Assembly (NCBI GenBank): GCA_934446095.1
Contig: CAKSDR010000068.1
Location: 1-5,877, forward strand
DNA length: 5,877 bases
Direction: 5' to 3'
DNA from: an uncultured Eubacteriales bacterium
GTDB taxonomy: Bacteria > Bacillota > Clostridia > Oscillospirales > CAG-382
Part shown: positions 5,802 to 5,877 of the stretch, one piece after another
Layout of the letters: each line of letters begins with the position of its first letter
Numbering within the stretch: the stretch's first letter is position 1
The notes under the pieces: model-generated
The model's database searches: none
What the model saw: the letters and a program-made list of their open reading frames with translations, nothing else
Told to the model about the DNA's origin: nothing
Made by a program: the position numbers and the translations under genes

Positions 5802-5877
5802 TGGAGCGGATTACGGGGCTCGAACCCGCCACCTCGACCTTGGCAAGGTCGCGCTCTACCAAATGAGCTAAATCCGC
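5802..5877 (-). tRNA. tRNA-Gly (anticodon GCC)
   Basis: The 76-nt gene is complete and its 5' end is the last base of the window. It has acceptor GCGGATT/AATCCGC, D stem GCTC/GAGC, anticodon stem CGACC/GGTCG with loop TTGCCAA, and T stem GCGGG/CCCGT. Discriminator T and CCA are encoded. The cluster's promoter, and possibly more tRNA genes, lie beyond the window. Confidence 0.97.

Overview
The window is AT-rich, low-GC bacterial chromosome, most likely from an uncultured or gut Clostridia-type Bacillota. The grounds are A/T-biased codons, strong GGAGG ribosome sites, perfect sigma-A style promoters, tRNA genes with an encoded CCA end, and a clostridial-type GluRS next to a GlnRS. Every convincing gene lies on the minus strand, so the natural reading order is from high to low coordinates.

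Region by region, in transcription order: (1) 5877-5537 holds a four-gene tRNA cluster, Gly(GCC)-Val(TAC)-Asp(GTC)-Thr(GGT), ending in a Rho-independent terminator at 5507-5484. (2) 5358-4341 is a monocistronic unit. It has a clear TTGAAA-N17-TATAAT promoter, a gene for a secreted CAP/SCP-domain protein with an Asn/Asp/Glu-rich, cysteine-patterned stalk, and a perfect 12-bp terminator hairpin. (3) 4338-3865 is a gene-free stretch of about 520 bases. It is dominated by a 125-bp tandem repeat present in about 2.7 copies, each copy made largely of inverted repeats. A promoter-like element (TTGCAT-N17-TGG-TATAAT; the TGG is the end of the spacer) sits where the outermost copy meets the upstream terminator and points at gltX. 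(4) 3864-1 is an apparent operon gltX-glnS-LOG: glutamyl-tRNA synthetase, glutaminyl-tRNA synthetase, and a LOG-family nucleotide-processing protein cut by the window edge.

The two synthetases charge tRNA with Glu and Gln directly and are tightly linked, since the gltX stop lies at the glnS start region. No terminator separates glnS from the LOG gene. The most unusual part is the tandem array. If the promoter call is right, the array would be transcribed as a structured 5' leader of about 440 nt for the synthetase operon. The remaining genes look ordinary, and I see no defence system, CRISPR array or transposase in the window.
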